A stretch of DNA of 64,000 bases from Aminipila sp963524205 (GCA_963524205.1 CAURED010000004.1:1-64000), one strand, 5' to 3'. Shown: positions 35,225 through 43,520, counted from the stretch's first letter. The notes: generated by a model from the letters alone, not told the origin. Numbers and translations: made by a program.

Positions 35225-36136
35225 TTATGCATTAAAAGCATCTCGAATTTCATCTATAGTTTTAAACCCTTGTTCCTGCATATATATTTTAAGTTCTTCC
35301 AATATATCGATTGGTGCCGTTGGATTTACCAGGGCTGCCGTTCCTACTGAGACTAGATCTGCACCTGCCATAATAAATTCAGCAGCGTCTTCTCCTGTCA
35401 TGATTCCGCCCAGACCCACAATCGGTATACTTACTGCTTTTCTAACCTGATAAACCATTCTCACAGCTACAGGCTTTACTGCAGGCCCAGAAAACCCACC
35501 CATTACATTGGCAAGCACTGGCTTTTTTCTTTGAACATCAATTTTCATACCTAGTAATGTATTTATAAGAGAAACCCCATCAGCTCCCTCAGCCTCAACT
35601 GCCTTTGCTATTTCTGTAATGTCTGTAACATTCGGCGTCAGTTTAATAATAATTGGTTTCTTGGTAATTGCTTTGACTGCCCTTGTTACTTCTCCTGCCA
35701 TTTTAGGATTAGTGCCAAATCCAATACCGCCTTTTTTAACATTAGGACATGATATATTAATTTCTAACATGGCAATATCGGTTTCATTAAGTTTTTCCAC
35801 TACAGCGCAGTATTCCTCGATAGTCCTGCCCGCTACATTAGCTATAACCTGAGTGTCAAAGTTTTTTAAATAGGAAAGCTCATTCTCAATAAAAGCTTCT
35901 ACCCCTGGATTTTGAAGACCTACCGCATTCATCATACCGCCGTAAGCTTCTGCAATTCTAGGGGTGGGATTTCCGGCCCAAGGTACACTAGCAACACCTT
36001 TAGTTATGACCGCCCCCAGTTGGCTTATATCATAGAATTCTCCACTTTCTCTTGCAGAAAAAGTTCCTGAGGCCGTTGTTATAGGGTTCTTAAGAGTTAC
36101 ACCCGCAAAATTCACCCGTAAATCCAAACTATTCAT
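35225..36136 (-). CDS. pyrD: Dihydroorotate dehydrogenase B, catalytic subunit
   Basis: PyrD (class 1B) oxidises dihydroorotate to orotate with FMN and passes electrons to PyrK and NAD. The 303-residue protein shows NPITTASGTFS, NISCPNVKKGG with the catalytic cysteine, and the FMN-phosphate-binding GLGGIMTGEDAAEFIMAGA. I use ATG 36136 after AGGAGG; the frame is open upstream but overlaps pyrK. It is the last gene of pyrBICFKD and overlaps pyrK by eight bases. Confidence 0.95.
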   Translation of the reverse strand: MNSLDLRVNFAGVTLKNPITTASGTFSARESGEFYDISQLGAVITKGVASVPWAGNPTPRIAEAYGGMMNAVGLQNPGVEAFIENELSYLKNFDTQVIANVAGRTIEEYCAVVEKLNETDIAMLEINISCPNVKKGGIGFGTNPKMAGEVTRAVKAITKKPIIIKLTPNVTDITEIAKAVEAEGADGVSLINTLLGMKIDVQRKKPVLANVMGGFSGPAVKPVAVRMVYQVRKAVSIPIVGLGGIMTGEDAAEFIMAGADLVSVGTAALVNPTAPIDILEELKIYMQEQGFKTIDEIRDAFNA

Positions 36137-36938
36137 CCCATGCAACCTCCTCTCCAAAGAATACAGGTCCATGCTTACATACACCTCTCTGCTGAATTTC
36201 TACGCCATGTTCGGTTTTCACTTTCACTTTACAAGTACAGCCTACACATGCTCCATATCCACACCCCATTCTTTCTTCTAAAGAAACCTGACATGGAATA
36301 TTCTTTTCTGCACAGAGATCACTTAATGCTCTAAGCATCACTTTTGGTCCGCAAGAATAATATTCATCTGAAACGATATTTTCAGCTTTTATCATCTGAA
36401 CCGCATTACCATGAAAACCTACTGCACCATTATCAGTAGCCGCATGAACTTTAATACAATATTTTTCTAGTTCTTCAATTAGGAAGGGTTCTGCTTGAAA
36501 GCCAACAGCTGCAATTACTTCTGCACCTTTTTCCTTCAGTTTCTTAGCTAAAAGAACCATTGGAGGTACTCCAATACCACCTCCTACTACTGTAACGGTC
36601 TTGCCTTTATAATCATCTATACTGCCGCCAAAATCAATCCCATCTATAAAATACCCATTTCCAAGAGGTGTACTTACCCGCACATTATCACTCTGTTTAT
36701 ATCTTGAGAGTTCCCTGGTTCCTTTCCCAACTACTCTGTAAACAATAGTTATACTATTATCCCTGGCATCACAAATGCTAATAGGTCTTGGCAATAATAA
36801 GCTTTTATCATCCAGATATATGTTTACAAATTGCCCAGCCTTTATTTCTCCCATATCCACAGTGCTTATTTCCATTTTGTATATATCTTTTGCAATCAAA
36901 TCATTGCATAAAACTTTCCCTGTTATTATTTTTTTCAT
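36129..36938 (-). CDS. pyrK: Dihydroorotate dehydrogenase electron transfer subunit
   Basis: PyrK carries FAD and a [2Fe-2S] cluster and links PyrD to NAD. The 269-residue protein has a ferredoxin-reductase fold (PRPISICDARDNSITIVYRV; GGGIGVPPM) and C-terminal cluster cysteines in ERMGCGYGACVGCTC and RGVCKHGPVF. ATG 36938 lies six bases after GGAG. It lies between pyrF and pyrD. Confidence 0.95.
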   Translation of the reverse strand: MKKIITGKVLCNDLIAKDIYKMEISTVDMGEIKAGQFVNIYLDDKSLLLPRPISICDARDNSITIVYRVVGKGTRELSRYKQSDNVRVSTPLGNGYFIDGIDFGGSIDDYKGKTVTVVGGGIGVPPMVLLAKKLKEKGAEVIAAVGFQAEPFLIEELEKYCIKVHAATDNGAVGFHGNAVQMIKAENIVSDEYYSCGPKVMLRALSDLCAEKNIPCQVSLEERMGCGYGACVGCTCKVKVKTEHGVEIQQRGVCKHGPVFFGEEVAWDE

Positions 36939-36947
36939 AACCAACTC

Positions 36948-37850
36948 CTAATACTGAAGGTCTAATTTCATCAAAAGTGCCGCATCTCTTGCCGCCTCTC
37001 CAACTTTTTCACCATATTTGTCATTCTTTTTGTAGGCTGCTATTATTCCTCTTGAAGAGTTCACGATACAGCCTCTTCCATCCTTGTCAAAGAATCCTTT
37101 TAAATCTGCACCCGTACCACCTTGAGCCCCATAACCTGGCACTAAGAAGAAAGTATGAGGCATCATTTCTCTTAACTTCTGACCTTGCTCTTTATGTGTG
37201 GCACCTACTACTGCACCAATTCTGCTGTAACCCATAGTTCCCATAGACTGTGTTCCCCATTCTTTAACCAGCTCTGCCACAGTTTCATAAATGGTCTTAT
37301 TATTTACAACTATATCCTGAAGCTGACTGCTGGAAGGATTGCTTGTCTTAACTAGTACAAATACGCCCCTGTCTTTCTTGTTACACGCATCAATAAATGG
37401 CTGAATACCATCAATACCCAAATATGGATTAATGGTTATCCAATCCTCTTTCCATAAATCAAACTTTTCGCCATCTATTTCTGTTCCTTCAATATGCGCA
37501 GCGTATGCTGCTGCCGTTGAAGAAATGTCGCCTCTTTTTATATCACCGATTACAACCATCCCTTTTTGGTTAGCATATTCGATGGTTTCAAGGTATGCTT
37601 TCATTCCTTCTAATCCATACTTTTCATACATGGCAATCTGAGGTTTTACTGCAGGTACGATATCCTCAATACTATCTATTATATCTTTATTAAACTTTAG
37701 AAACATTTTACCAACGGCTTCAGGATTTTTACCACACTTTTCAAACATTTCTGCTTTTAAATGGGCTGGCATCATTTCAAGCGTTGGATCCAGTCCTACC
37801 ACTGTAGGGTTTTTCATAGCATCGATTTTTTTTAATAACGTATCAATCAT
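36948..37850 (-). CDS. pyrF: Orotidine 5'-phosphate decarboxylase (type 2)
   Basis: PyrF makes UMP from OMP. The 300-residue length and motifs (NPTVVGLDPTLEMMP, VKPQIAMYEKYGLEG, VIGDIKRGDISSTAAAYA with the catalytic Lys-Asp array) fit the longer type 2 enzymes. GGAGGT precedes the ATG. It is in the operon between pyrC and pyrK. Confidence 0.95.
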   Translation of the reverse strand: MIDTLLKKIDAMKNPTVVGLDPTLEMMPAHLKAEMFEKCGKNPEAVGKMFLKFNKDIIDSIEDIVPAVKPQIAMYEKYGLEGMKAYLETIEYANQKGMVVIGDIKRGDISSTAAAYAAHIEGTEIDGEKFDLWKEDWITINPYLGIDGIQPFIDACNKKDRGVFVLVKTSNPSSSQLQDIVVNNKTIYETVAELVKEWGTQSMGTMGYSRIGAVVGATHKEQGQKLREMMPHTFFLVPGYGAQGGTGADLKGFFDKDGRGCIVNSSRGIIAAYKKNDKYGEKVGEAARDAALLMKLDLQY

Positions 37851-37914
37851 TTCATACCTCCATCTTCTTGAACTTAACTCTTTTCCAATTTAATATTACC
37901 TAAAAGTTATGCGG

Positions 37915-39207
37915 CTACTCAGCCGCATAAACTATCTTACCTTCTACCAATGTGTACAAAATCTTGCCATACGCCTTCATTCCCAAGAATGGTGAATTTT
38001 TTCCTTTTGAGACAAAATCTTCTGCTTTAATCTCATATTCCTTGTCTACATCTATTATTGCAATATCTGCTACCCGGTCTACTGCAATGCTTCCTCGGTC
38101 AGCGCCCAGTATTTCTGCTGGCTTACAGCTCATTTTATCAATAAGCTCTGAAGGTGTCAATATTCCACCTCTTACAAGCGCTGTATAACTCATTGCAAAA
38201 GAAGTTTCAAGGCCAACAACACCATTCAACGCTTTACTGTATCCGCAGTCTTTTTCCGCACTGCTATGGGGTGCATGATCGGTGGCAATAGCATCCAAAG
38301 TTCCATCCTGTAACGCTCTCTTAACTTCCTCAATATCCTCTTTTGTTCTAAGCGGTGGATTCATTTTCTTATTTCCGTCATCGCCCACATTACTCTTATC
38401 TAATATAAAGTAATGTGGTCCTGTTTCAGCTGTAACTCTTATCCCGTCTTCCTTTGCTTTTCGAATAATCTCTAAACTTCCTTTTGTGCTTATATGACAC
38501 AAATGAATAGGGTATGCAGCTTCTTTTGCCAGCATAATATCTCTGGCAACAATTAATTCTTCCCCAATTGAAGTTCCAGCCAGACTGTCATCTTCGGTAT
38601 GAGAGAATACCATTAATCCGTTTGCTTTGCCTTCTAATATCCCCTCAAGCATCAGTCCTGCATTCATCACAGAACGTCCATCTTCGCTTATGGCACAGAT
38701 TCCTTTACCCATTATCCCTGTGGATTGAGTTCTTGTCTGAGACATTTCACGGATGTCTGCTAATCTTTCGCCTTTTTGGTCCTTAGTAATGCTTCCAATG
38801 GAAAGGACATTTACACCATTAGCTCTTTTCGTTTTTTCATCAATGTACTTTACGATTTCTGCATTGTCTATAACAGGCTTTGTGTTTGGCATGCAGCAGA
38901 CAGTGGTAAACCCACCCTTTGCTGCTGCTGCACAACCTGTCAAAATATCTTCTTTATATTCTAATCCCGGATCTCTAAAGTGAACATGAAGATCTATAAA
39001 CCCAGGTACAACCCATTTGTCTGTAGCATCTATTATTGTAATGTCCTCATCTATAGAACCATCTTTACTCCATGCTGGCACTACACCAAAATTTCCGGCT
39101 GCTGTCTGTATACAGGCTACTTTCTCATCTGCAATGTAAAGATTTCCTACTGCTTCAAGTCCTAAATCTGGATCAATTATAAGTCCATTCTTTACAAATA
39201 TTTTCAT
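37915..39207 (-). CDS. pyrC: Dihydroorotase
   Basis: PyrC cyclises carbamoyl-aspartate. The 430-residue type I enzyme has the metal motif DLHVHFRDPGLEYKEDI, in which the second-shell lysine region follows, a histidine in FSHTEDDS, another in HLCHIST, and the catalytic aspartate in IATDHAPHSS. It follows pyrI with three bases between them. Confidence 0.95.
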   Translation of the reverse strand: MKIFVKNGLIIDPDLGLEAVGNLYIADEKVACIQTAAGNFGVVPAWSKDGSIDEDITIIDATDKWVVPGFIDLHVHFRDPGLEYKEDILTGCAAAAKGGFTTVCCMPNTKPVIDNAEIVKYIDEKTKRANGVNVLSIGSITKDQKGERLADIREMSQTRTQSTGIMGKGICAISEDGRSVMNAGLMLEGILEGKANGLMVFSHTEDDSLAGTSIGEELIVARDIMLAKEAAYPIHLCHISTKGSLEIIRKAKEDGIRVTAETGPHYFILDKSNVGDDGNKKMNPPLRTKEDIEEVKRALQDGTLDAIATDHAPHSSAEKDCGYSKALNGVVGLETSFAMSYTALVRGGILTPSELIDKMSCKPAEILGADRGSIAVDRVADIAIIDVDKEYEIKAEDFVSKGKNSPFLGMKAYGKILYTLVEGKIVYAAE

Positions 39208-39210
39208 GAA

Positions 39211-39642
39211 TTAGTATGCCTCCTTCATGGATACAATTTCATCGCAGTACTCACATCTATATTCTCTGTTTTCGGCATCAATTAAGTGAAAAATATGTGG
39301 TGCATTAGCTTCCACAGAGGTTACACATCTTGGATTTTTACACTTTATAACATTCGTTACTGTTTCAGGCATTTTTAAAGTAATCTTTCTTACAATTTCA
39401 CCATTCTCTATCACGTTTACTGTAGCATTTGGTTCAATTAACCCGAGTACATCTAAATTTACATCTATAAGATTTTGAATTTTAACGATGTCTTTCTTAC
39501 CATGTTTCTTACTGCATGCATTCATAATGAATGCAACTGTATTTGTATTTAAATCAATATCAAGGTATTCTAAAATCTTTGCACCAAGGCCTGCTGTAAT
39601 ATGGTCGATAACGATTCCTTTTTCTATACTATTTACTAACAT
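39211..39642 (-). CDS. pyrI: Aspartate carbamoyltransferase regulatory subunit
   Basis: PyrI binds nucleotide effectors and zinc and assembles with PyrB. The 143-residue protein has the allosteric domain start (GIVIDHITAGLGAKILEYL) and the C-terminal zinc site with four cysteines in CKNPRCVT and CEYCDE. AGGAGG precedes the ATG. Presence of PyrI implies an E. coli-type regulated holoenzyme. Confidence 0.95.
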   Translation of the reverse strand: MLVNSIEKGIVIDHITAGLGAKILEYLDIDLNTNTVAFIMNACSKKHGKKDIVKIQNLIDVNLDVLGLIEPNATVNVIENGEIVRKITLKMPETVTNVIKCKNPRCVTSVEANAPHIFHLIDAENREYRCEYCDEIVSMKEAY

Positions 39643-39653
39643 TTGTATCCCTC

Positions 39654-40580
39654 CTACCCTTCAATCCCAAGCAGACTCATGATGAGAGCCATTCTAACAA
39701 ACATACCATTCTTCGCCTGAACAAAATACATTGCTCTAGGATCATCATCAACTTCAACAGCAATTTCATTTACTCTTGGAAGCGGATGAAGAACAATCAT
39801 TTTTTCCTTTGCCAGCTTCATCTTTGGCTTATCTAAGATATAAGTATCCTTCAATCTTATATAGTCTTCCTCGTTAAAAAATCTTTCTTTTTGTACTCTT
39901 GTCATATACAGTACATCCAGCTTTGGTAGTGCTTCCTGCATACTTCTAACTTCTTCAAATTCAATACCATTCTTTATAAGAATTTCTTTTCTTACATATT
40001 CTGGGATTCTCAACTCTTCTGGAGATATAAGAACAAACTTAACATTCTTATACCTTGAAAGTGCCTTGATTAGAGAGTGCACGGTTCTACCAAATCTAAG
40101 GTCTCCACAGCATCCTACTGTAATATTATCAAAATCTCCTAAAGTTCTTCTGATTGTAAGAAGGTCTGTCAGTGTTTGTGTTGGGTGCTGATGTCCACCA
40201 TCACCTGCATTTATAACCGGCATATCTGTGCTATGTGCTGCTACCTTTGGTGCACCTTCTTTTGGGTGTCTCATTACTGCAAGGTCTGCATAACAGGCTA
40301 CAGTCTTAATCGTGTCAGCAATACTTTCACCTTTTGCAACTGAGCTGGAATTAGGTTCTGAGAATCCAATTATCTGACCTCCTAGTCTAAGCATTGCTGC
40401 TTCAAAACTGAAACGTGTTCTTGTGCTTGGCTCATAAAACAACGTTGCTAGCAGCTTGCCATCACAAGCATGTACATATTTGGCAGGTTCCTCAATGATT
40501 CTATCGGCTAAGTCAAAAATTTCTTCAAGCTCGCTTAAAGAAAAATCCATGGGTTCTAATAAATTTCTACCTTTTAACAT
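39654..40580 (-). CDS. pyrB: Aspartate carbamoyltransferase catalytic subunit
   Basis: PyrB forms carbamoyl-aspartate, the committed step of pyrimidine synthesis. The 308-residue protein has the carbamoyl-phosphate motif FYEPSTRTRFSFE, the GDGGHQHPTQ segment and the substrate loop VLHPLPRVNEI. I use ATG 40580, which follows GGAAAGGAG; the open frame continues 21 codons upstream through the terminator and is not the real start. It is the first structural gene of pyrBICFKD. Confidence 0.95.
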   Translation of the reverse strand: MLKGRNLLEPMDFSLSELEEIFDLADRIIEEPAKYVHACDGKLLATLFYEPSTRTRFSFEAAMLRLGGQIIGFSEPNSSSVAKGESIADTIKTVACYADLAVMRHPKEGAPKVAAHSTDMPVINAGDGGHQHPTQTLTDLLTIRRTLGDFDNITVGCCGDLRFGRTVHSLIKALSRYKNVKFVLISPEELRIPEYVRKEILIKNGIEFEEVRSMQEALPKLDVLYMTRVQKERFFNEEDYIRLKDTYILDKPKMKLAKEKMIVLHPLPRVNEIAVEVDDDPRAMYFVQAKNGMFVRMALIMSLLGIEG

Positions 40581-40602
40581 AATTATAAATCTCCTTTCCA
40601 GC

Positions 40603-40632
40603 AAAAAAAAAATCTTCCAATAATGGAAGATT
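40603..40632 (-). terminator. Attenuator hairpin in the pyr operon leader
   Basis: A perfect 9-bp stem (AATCTTCCA/TGGAAGATT, 40611-40632) with a four-base loop is followed on the minus strand by eight or more T residues. It lies between the leader ORF and pyrB, and its first bases overlap the leader stop codon. A ribosome reaching the end of the leader ORF would block the stem and allow read-through. Confidence 0.82.
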
Positions 40633-40798
40633 AAATAACACAATCATCTAAAGAAAAAGGCGCTTCTACTATGGCGGATTTCTTAGACAATGGTAATAAA
40701 CAAATTAATTCAAAAACTGAAGGATATGCTGGCTGATTATCGAATCTTTTTGCAAACTCATACTCTTCATCCATATATTTTTCAAAAGTCATTAGCAT
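40631..40798 (-). CDS. Putative pyr operon leader peptide
   Basis: A 55-codon ORF starts at ATG 40798 (MLMTFEKYMDEEYEFAKRF) after GGAAGG and ends with TAA at 40631-40633, inside the 5' arm of the terminator before pyrB. It is not similar to a protein I know. The arrangement recalls the translated leader of enterobacterial pyrBI, where UTP-dependent polymerase pausing lets a ribosome disrupt the terminator. A functional small protein cannot be excluded. Confidence 0.6.
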   Translation of the reverse strand: MLMTFEKYMDEEYEFAKRFDNQPAYPSVFELICLLPLSKKSAIVEAPFSLDDCVI

Positions 40799-40894
40799 AT
40801 GTATTATTCCTTCCTTGAATTAAATTTATGACTATTTACCATAAATTCTATAAAATCGCACTTCATTAATTTTTTTCGTGCCTAAATCTTCAAT

Positions 40895-40923
40895 ATAATA
40901 TCATGCACATAATCATGTGTCAA
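40895..40923 (-). promoter_or_regulatory. Promoter of the pyr operon
   Basis: A perfect TTGACA (40918-40923) lies 17 bp from TATTAT (40895-40900). Transcription would start near 40888, about 90 bases before the leader ORF. Confidence 0.75.
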
Positions 40924-40984
40924 TAGAAAATATGGTGGTAATACTATGTATTTTTATTTCTCCTTCTTTTTTGTTATGAATTAG

Positions 40985-41018
40985 AAAAAAATCCAAGTAA
41001 AATTTAGATACTTGGATT
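40985..41018 (-). terminator. Terminator after the decarboxylase-like gene
   Basis: AATCCAAGTA and TACTTGGATT arms with a nine-base loop, followed by T residues on the minus strand. It separates the corrinoid regulon from the pyr operon. Confidence 0.8.
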
Positions 41019-41056
41019 CTTTTTGCGATTATATATTTGGGGGGGAATTGTAAATT

Positions 41057-42382
41057 TTATATTACACATAAGTTTAATTTTTCATTAAAGAACTCTTCTC
41101 CCTCTAATAAATCCTCATAACTTTGTGCCCTTTTAATCTGCTTTACGGTACCATTTTTTTTAATCAAAATAACTCCTGGTCTTGGTCTGCCGTTATAATT
41201 AGACATATTAACCGTACCATACGCTCCTGCATTTAGTATGGCTATCAAATCTCCTGCAGTTATGCTGTTAGGGAATCTTATGTAATCTGAAGCTTCATAA
41301 GACAATCCGCTGACTTTATATGGCATGCTATGATGCTCAGTAATTTTATTTGCACATAATAGTTCATAATGCGATGACTTTTTTTCAATCTCCAAGCCCG
41401 TATTTAACCCTGCATCAAGAACCAACCAATTTTCATTAGAATTCTTTCTGTATTTTTCATTTACGATGCTGGTTAATAGAATTCCTGCGGAAGCCGCGAT
41501 CTTTCTGCCTGGCTCAGCAATTAATTCCACATTCTTAAAGAATTCTCTATATTCTTCTCCTGCCCAGCTTTCCACTTTATCGAAATTTAGTTCGTCCGCT
41601 ATTGCCTCTGCAGTTTGCCCCATATAATTAGTTGATACGCCCCCACCTATATTTAAACTTTGCGGTATAAACCCTGTCAATTGATGCATTTTTACTGCAG
41701 TTTCAAGCATTGCGCTAAAAGCCTGACGAAGTAAATCCGGCTTAAACTTACTACTTTCAATATGAAAGTGATACCCCTTTAGTTTTATATATTTTTTATT
41801 TCTTTGAGACATTCTGATAGCAGTTCTCAACTGCTCAAAAGTTATTCCAAACTCTGCATCTTGCCCTAACAGTTCATCGTGATTCGAATTATAATATGGA
41901 ATTTCTGGAACAATCATTAATGCTACGTTTACTGGAATGTTTAACGCCTCAGAAATTTTAACAATTCTTGTCAATTCATATATGGAGTCTATATTTATAG
42001 ATTTAACTCTACTCTTTATTGCCATCTGAATTTCATCCAATGTTTTACATGCTCCGTTAAATATAATCTGGTTTCCTTCAAACCCTGCCTGCAAACCTTT
42101 AAATAATTCTCCACCCGAATTTACTTCTAAATTACATCCAGCATCTCTTATAACTTGAAGGTTTGCCAGAGTTGATTCACATTGTGCAGCATAGTGTATA
42201 CTGGTTCTGTCATAGAACGTTCTAAATGTAGCCATAACCTCATTGACATTTTTTCGGAGCTCCCTCTCTGAAAAAATATATAATGGAGTGCCATATTCTT
42301 CAGCTAATTTTATTAAATCTTTACTATCGTAATATAGATGTTCTTTCTCCTTTTTAAATATCTTATTTTCAAAAATATCCAT
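41057..42382 (-). CDS. Diaminopimelate-decarboxylase homologue lacking the PLP lysine
   Basis: The 441-residue protein follows fold-type III decarboxylases throughout: YGTPLYIFSE, NSGGELFKGLQAGF, LNIGGGVSTNY, AEPGRKIAASAG and NAGAYG...NYNGRPRPG. The Schiff-base lysine of the YAxKA motif is glutamine here (IHYAAQCES), the HIGS motif reads HIES, and the catalytic cysteine of CESSD is tyrosine (YEASD). Decarboxylation by the usual mechanism therefore seems impossible; it may be a pseudoenzyme or have a new function. It is the last gene of the transcript behind cobalamin riboswitch 1. Confidence 0.82.
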   Translation of the reverse strand: MDIFENKIFKKEKEHLYYDSKDLIKLAEEYGTPLYIFSERELRKNVNEVMATFRTFYDRTSIHYAAQCESTLANLQVIRDAGCNLEVNSGGELFKGLQAGFEGNQIIFNGACKTLDEIQMAIKSRVKSINIDSIYELTRIVKISEALNIPVNVALMIVPEIPYYNSNHDELLGQDAEFGITFEQLRTAIRMSQRNKKYIKLKGYHFHIESSKFKPDLLRQAFSAMLETAVKMHQLTGFIPQSLNIGGGVSTNYMGQTAEAIADELNFDKVESWAGEEYREFFKNVELIAEPGRKIAASAGILLTSIVNEKYRKNSNENWLVLDAGLNTGLEIEKKSSHYELLCANKITEHHSMPYKVSGLSYEASDYIRFPNSITAGDLIAILNAGAYGTVNMSNYNGRPRPGVILIKKNGTVKQIKRAQSYEDLLEGEEFFNEKLNLCVI

Positions 42383-42418
42383 TACAAACCCCCAAATTAA
42401 AAACTGATATATCTAATG

Positions 42419-42562
42419 CTATATCTTTTTATTTACTTGTAGTGCCTCTTTTACAATATCCTGCCAGCGATAGCTAACTGGTGTTCCTTCAAGCCATGTT
42501 TTTTTAAGCTCCTGCTGTCTCCTTTTACATACATCCTCATAATATTTTTTAAATAATTTCAT
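42419..42562 (-). CDS. Small protein (47 residues), paralogue of the one at 43076
   Basis: ATG 42562 follows CAGGAGGTTATGAA and encodes a 47-residue basic protein beginning MKLFKKYYEDVCKRRQQEL and containing a SYRWQDIV segment. The product at 43076-43225 is clearly related (ILKKYYETICKKRQEQL ... RYRSQDMV), which supports both as genes. It is likely an amphipathic helix; no signal peptide is seen. It lies 36 bases upstream of the decarboxylase-like gene, under riboswitch 1. Confidence 0.65.
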   Translation of the reverse strand: MKLFKKYYEDVCKRRQQELKKTWLEGTPVSYRWQDIVKEALQVNKKI

Positions 42563-42617
42563 TTCATAACCTCCTGAATTTTAAACTTTAATTTTATAAA
42601 TATCTAAAATCCAAACG

Positions 42618-42710
42618 TTAGTTAAAGCCTTCGCCTTTGGCACTTCCCTGGGAAGTTGCCCGTGGTATGTCAACTCTTACGTAAGCAAATTTATATATTT
42701 TACCAGCCAC
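42618..42710 (-). CDS. Possible 30-residue peptide
   Basis: GTG 42710 lies eight bases after AAGGAGG and opens a 30-codon frame (VAGKIYKFAYVRVDIPRATS at its start) ending with TAA at 42618-42620. It is the first frame after the riboswitch 1 terminator. The strong ribosome site is the only support; there is no recognised homology, and the C-terminal part overlaps a short inverted repeat. Confidence 0.4.
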   Translation of the reverse strand: MAGKIYKFAYVRVDIPRATSQGSAKGEGFN

Positions 42711-42742
42711 AGCTTCCACCTCCTTAATCTATAATAAAGCAA

Positions 42743-42773
42743 TAAAAAAACTGCGACAAAAAATCGCAGTCCG
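42743..42773 (-). terminator. Terminator of cobalamin riboswitch 1
   Basis: ACTGCGA and TCGCAGT arms are followed by TTTTTTT on the minus strand. The CGGACTG... start is shared by most of the riboswitch terminators in this region. Confidence 0.85.
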
Positions 42774-42829
42774 TTTTACTGTTTCATCTAATATTCTAAC
42801 CAATTATCCATGCTTCCCGTGGATTGGTA

Positions 42830-43010
42830 TGCTTCTCATGCAGGTCTCCTGACTTGTGCCTCAACGTCCCCCTTTAACCTTCCCAAATCATTTCAATTCA
42901 GTGGTTATTTATCCTATAAAGATAATTTTTAAAAGGAACTCTTCACTTACAGTGGCGGGTCCGCTCTGGATTTACACCAGATTCCCTCTTAGTCGAACTC
43001 TATTCTTACA
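42830..43010 (-). promoter_or_regulatory. Cobalamin riboswitch 1
   Basis: Read on the minus strand, the region contains AAGAGGGAATCTGGTGTAAA, CCAGAGCGG, the B12-box core CCCGCCACTGTAAGTGAAGA, a GGGAAGG segment and the 3' element AGTCAGGAGACCTGCATG, in the order of the cobalamin aptamer. A terminator follows about 60 bases downstream. It precedes two tiny ORFs and the decarboxylase-like gene. Its promoter is weakly defined (TATATT near 43035-43040). Confidence 0.92.
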
Positions 43011-43075
43011 TATATAGAATCGAAACATGAAAGTAATATAATTTTTCTTTTCTATAGTCTATCATAAATAAACTA

Positions 43076-43225
43076 TTATTTCAAGCCATTTTCGTTCGTC
43101 TCTTTTTCTTCATTGACCATATCCTGAGATCTATATCGAGTTGAATAATTTTCGATATACAGATCCATTAATTGTTCCTGTCTTTTCTTACAAATAGTTT
43201 CATAATATTTTTTTAATATTCCCAT
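43076..43225 (-). CDS. Small protein (49 residues), paralogue of the one at 42419
   Basis: ATG 43225 follows GGGGGGATACCA and encodes 49 residues beginning MGILKKYYETICKKRQEQLM, with RYRSQDMVNEE in the middle. The similarity to the 47-residue product on the other side of riboswitch 1 is plain. It stands upstream of riboswitch 1, so it is not under its control; a separate terminator-like hairpin at 43294-43351 precedes it. Function unknown. Confidence 0.6.
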   Translation of the reverse strand: MGILKKYYETICKKRQEQLMDLYIENYSTRYRSQDMVNEEKETNENGLK

Positions 43226-43293
43226 TGGTATCCCCCCATATTTTCACTTCATTACTTCTTTATTGATAAACTAATTTTTCTTTTTCTTCTCCA

Positions 43294-43351
43294 TAAAAAA
43301 AACGCAACAATTATGTCACATTTTTTATGAATTTGAAGCTAAATCATTGCG
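43294..43351 (-). terminator. Terminator-like hairpin upstream of the 49-residue gene
   Basis: CGCAATGAT (minus strand) can pair with ATTGTTGCG, with wobbles and a long loop, followed by eight T residues. It lies 70 bases before the small ORF, so it may be an attenuator. The rest of 43226-43473 is AT-rich without further signals. Confidence 0.4.
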
Positions 43352-43473
43352 ATTATTACTCGAGTTCATAACCACAACTATATATAATATGATTTTAAAA
43401 TTAATTTGATGACATATATTTTATAATTTATTTATTTTATATTGTTCTTTTTTATATGCAACTTTGAATACAA

Positions 43474-43520
43474 CAAAAACCCGGCAGTATCAAAGTATAT
43501 TTACACTTTACCAGCCGGGT
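43474..43520 (-). terminator. Terminator after the large SLH/DUF4430 gene
   Basis: ACCCGGC and GCCGGGT arms around a 28-base interior are followed by TTTTTG on the minus strand. Confidence 0.75.

Noticed and set aside
39654..40643. Longer pyrB with 21 extra N-terminal codons
   Set aside because: The extension runs through the attenuator hairpin and has no ribosome site; ATG 40580 with GGAAAGGAG gives the normal length.
42419..43225. Classical RiPP (modified peptide) cluster around the tiny ORFs
   Set aside because: No leader-binding, radical SAM, cyclodehydratase or lanthionine enzyme is nearby; the peptides look like basic helices. I keep only the paralogy.
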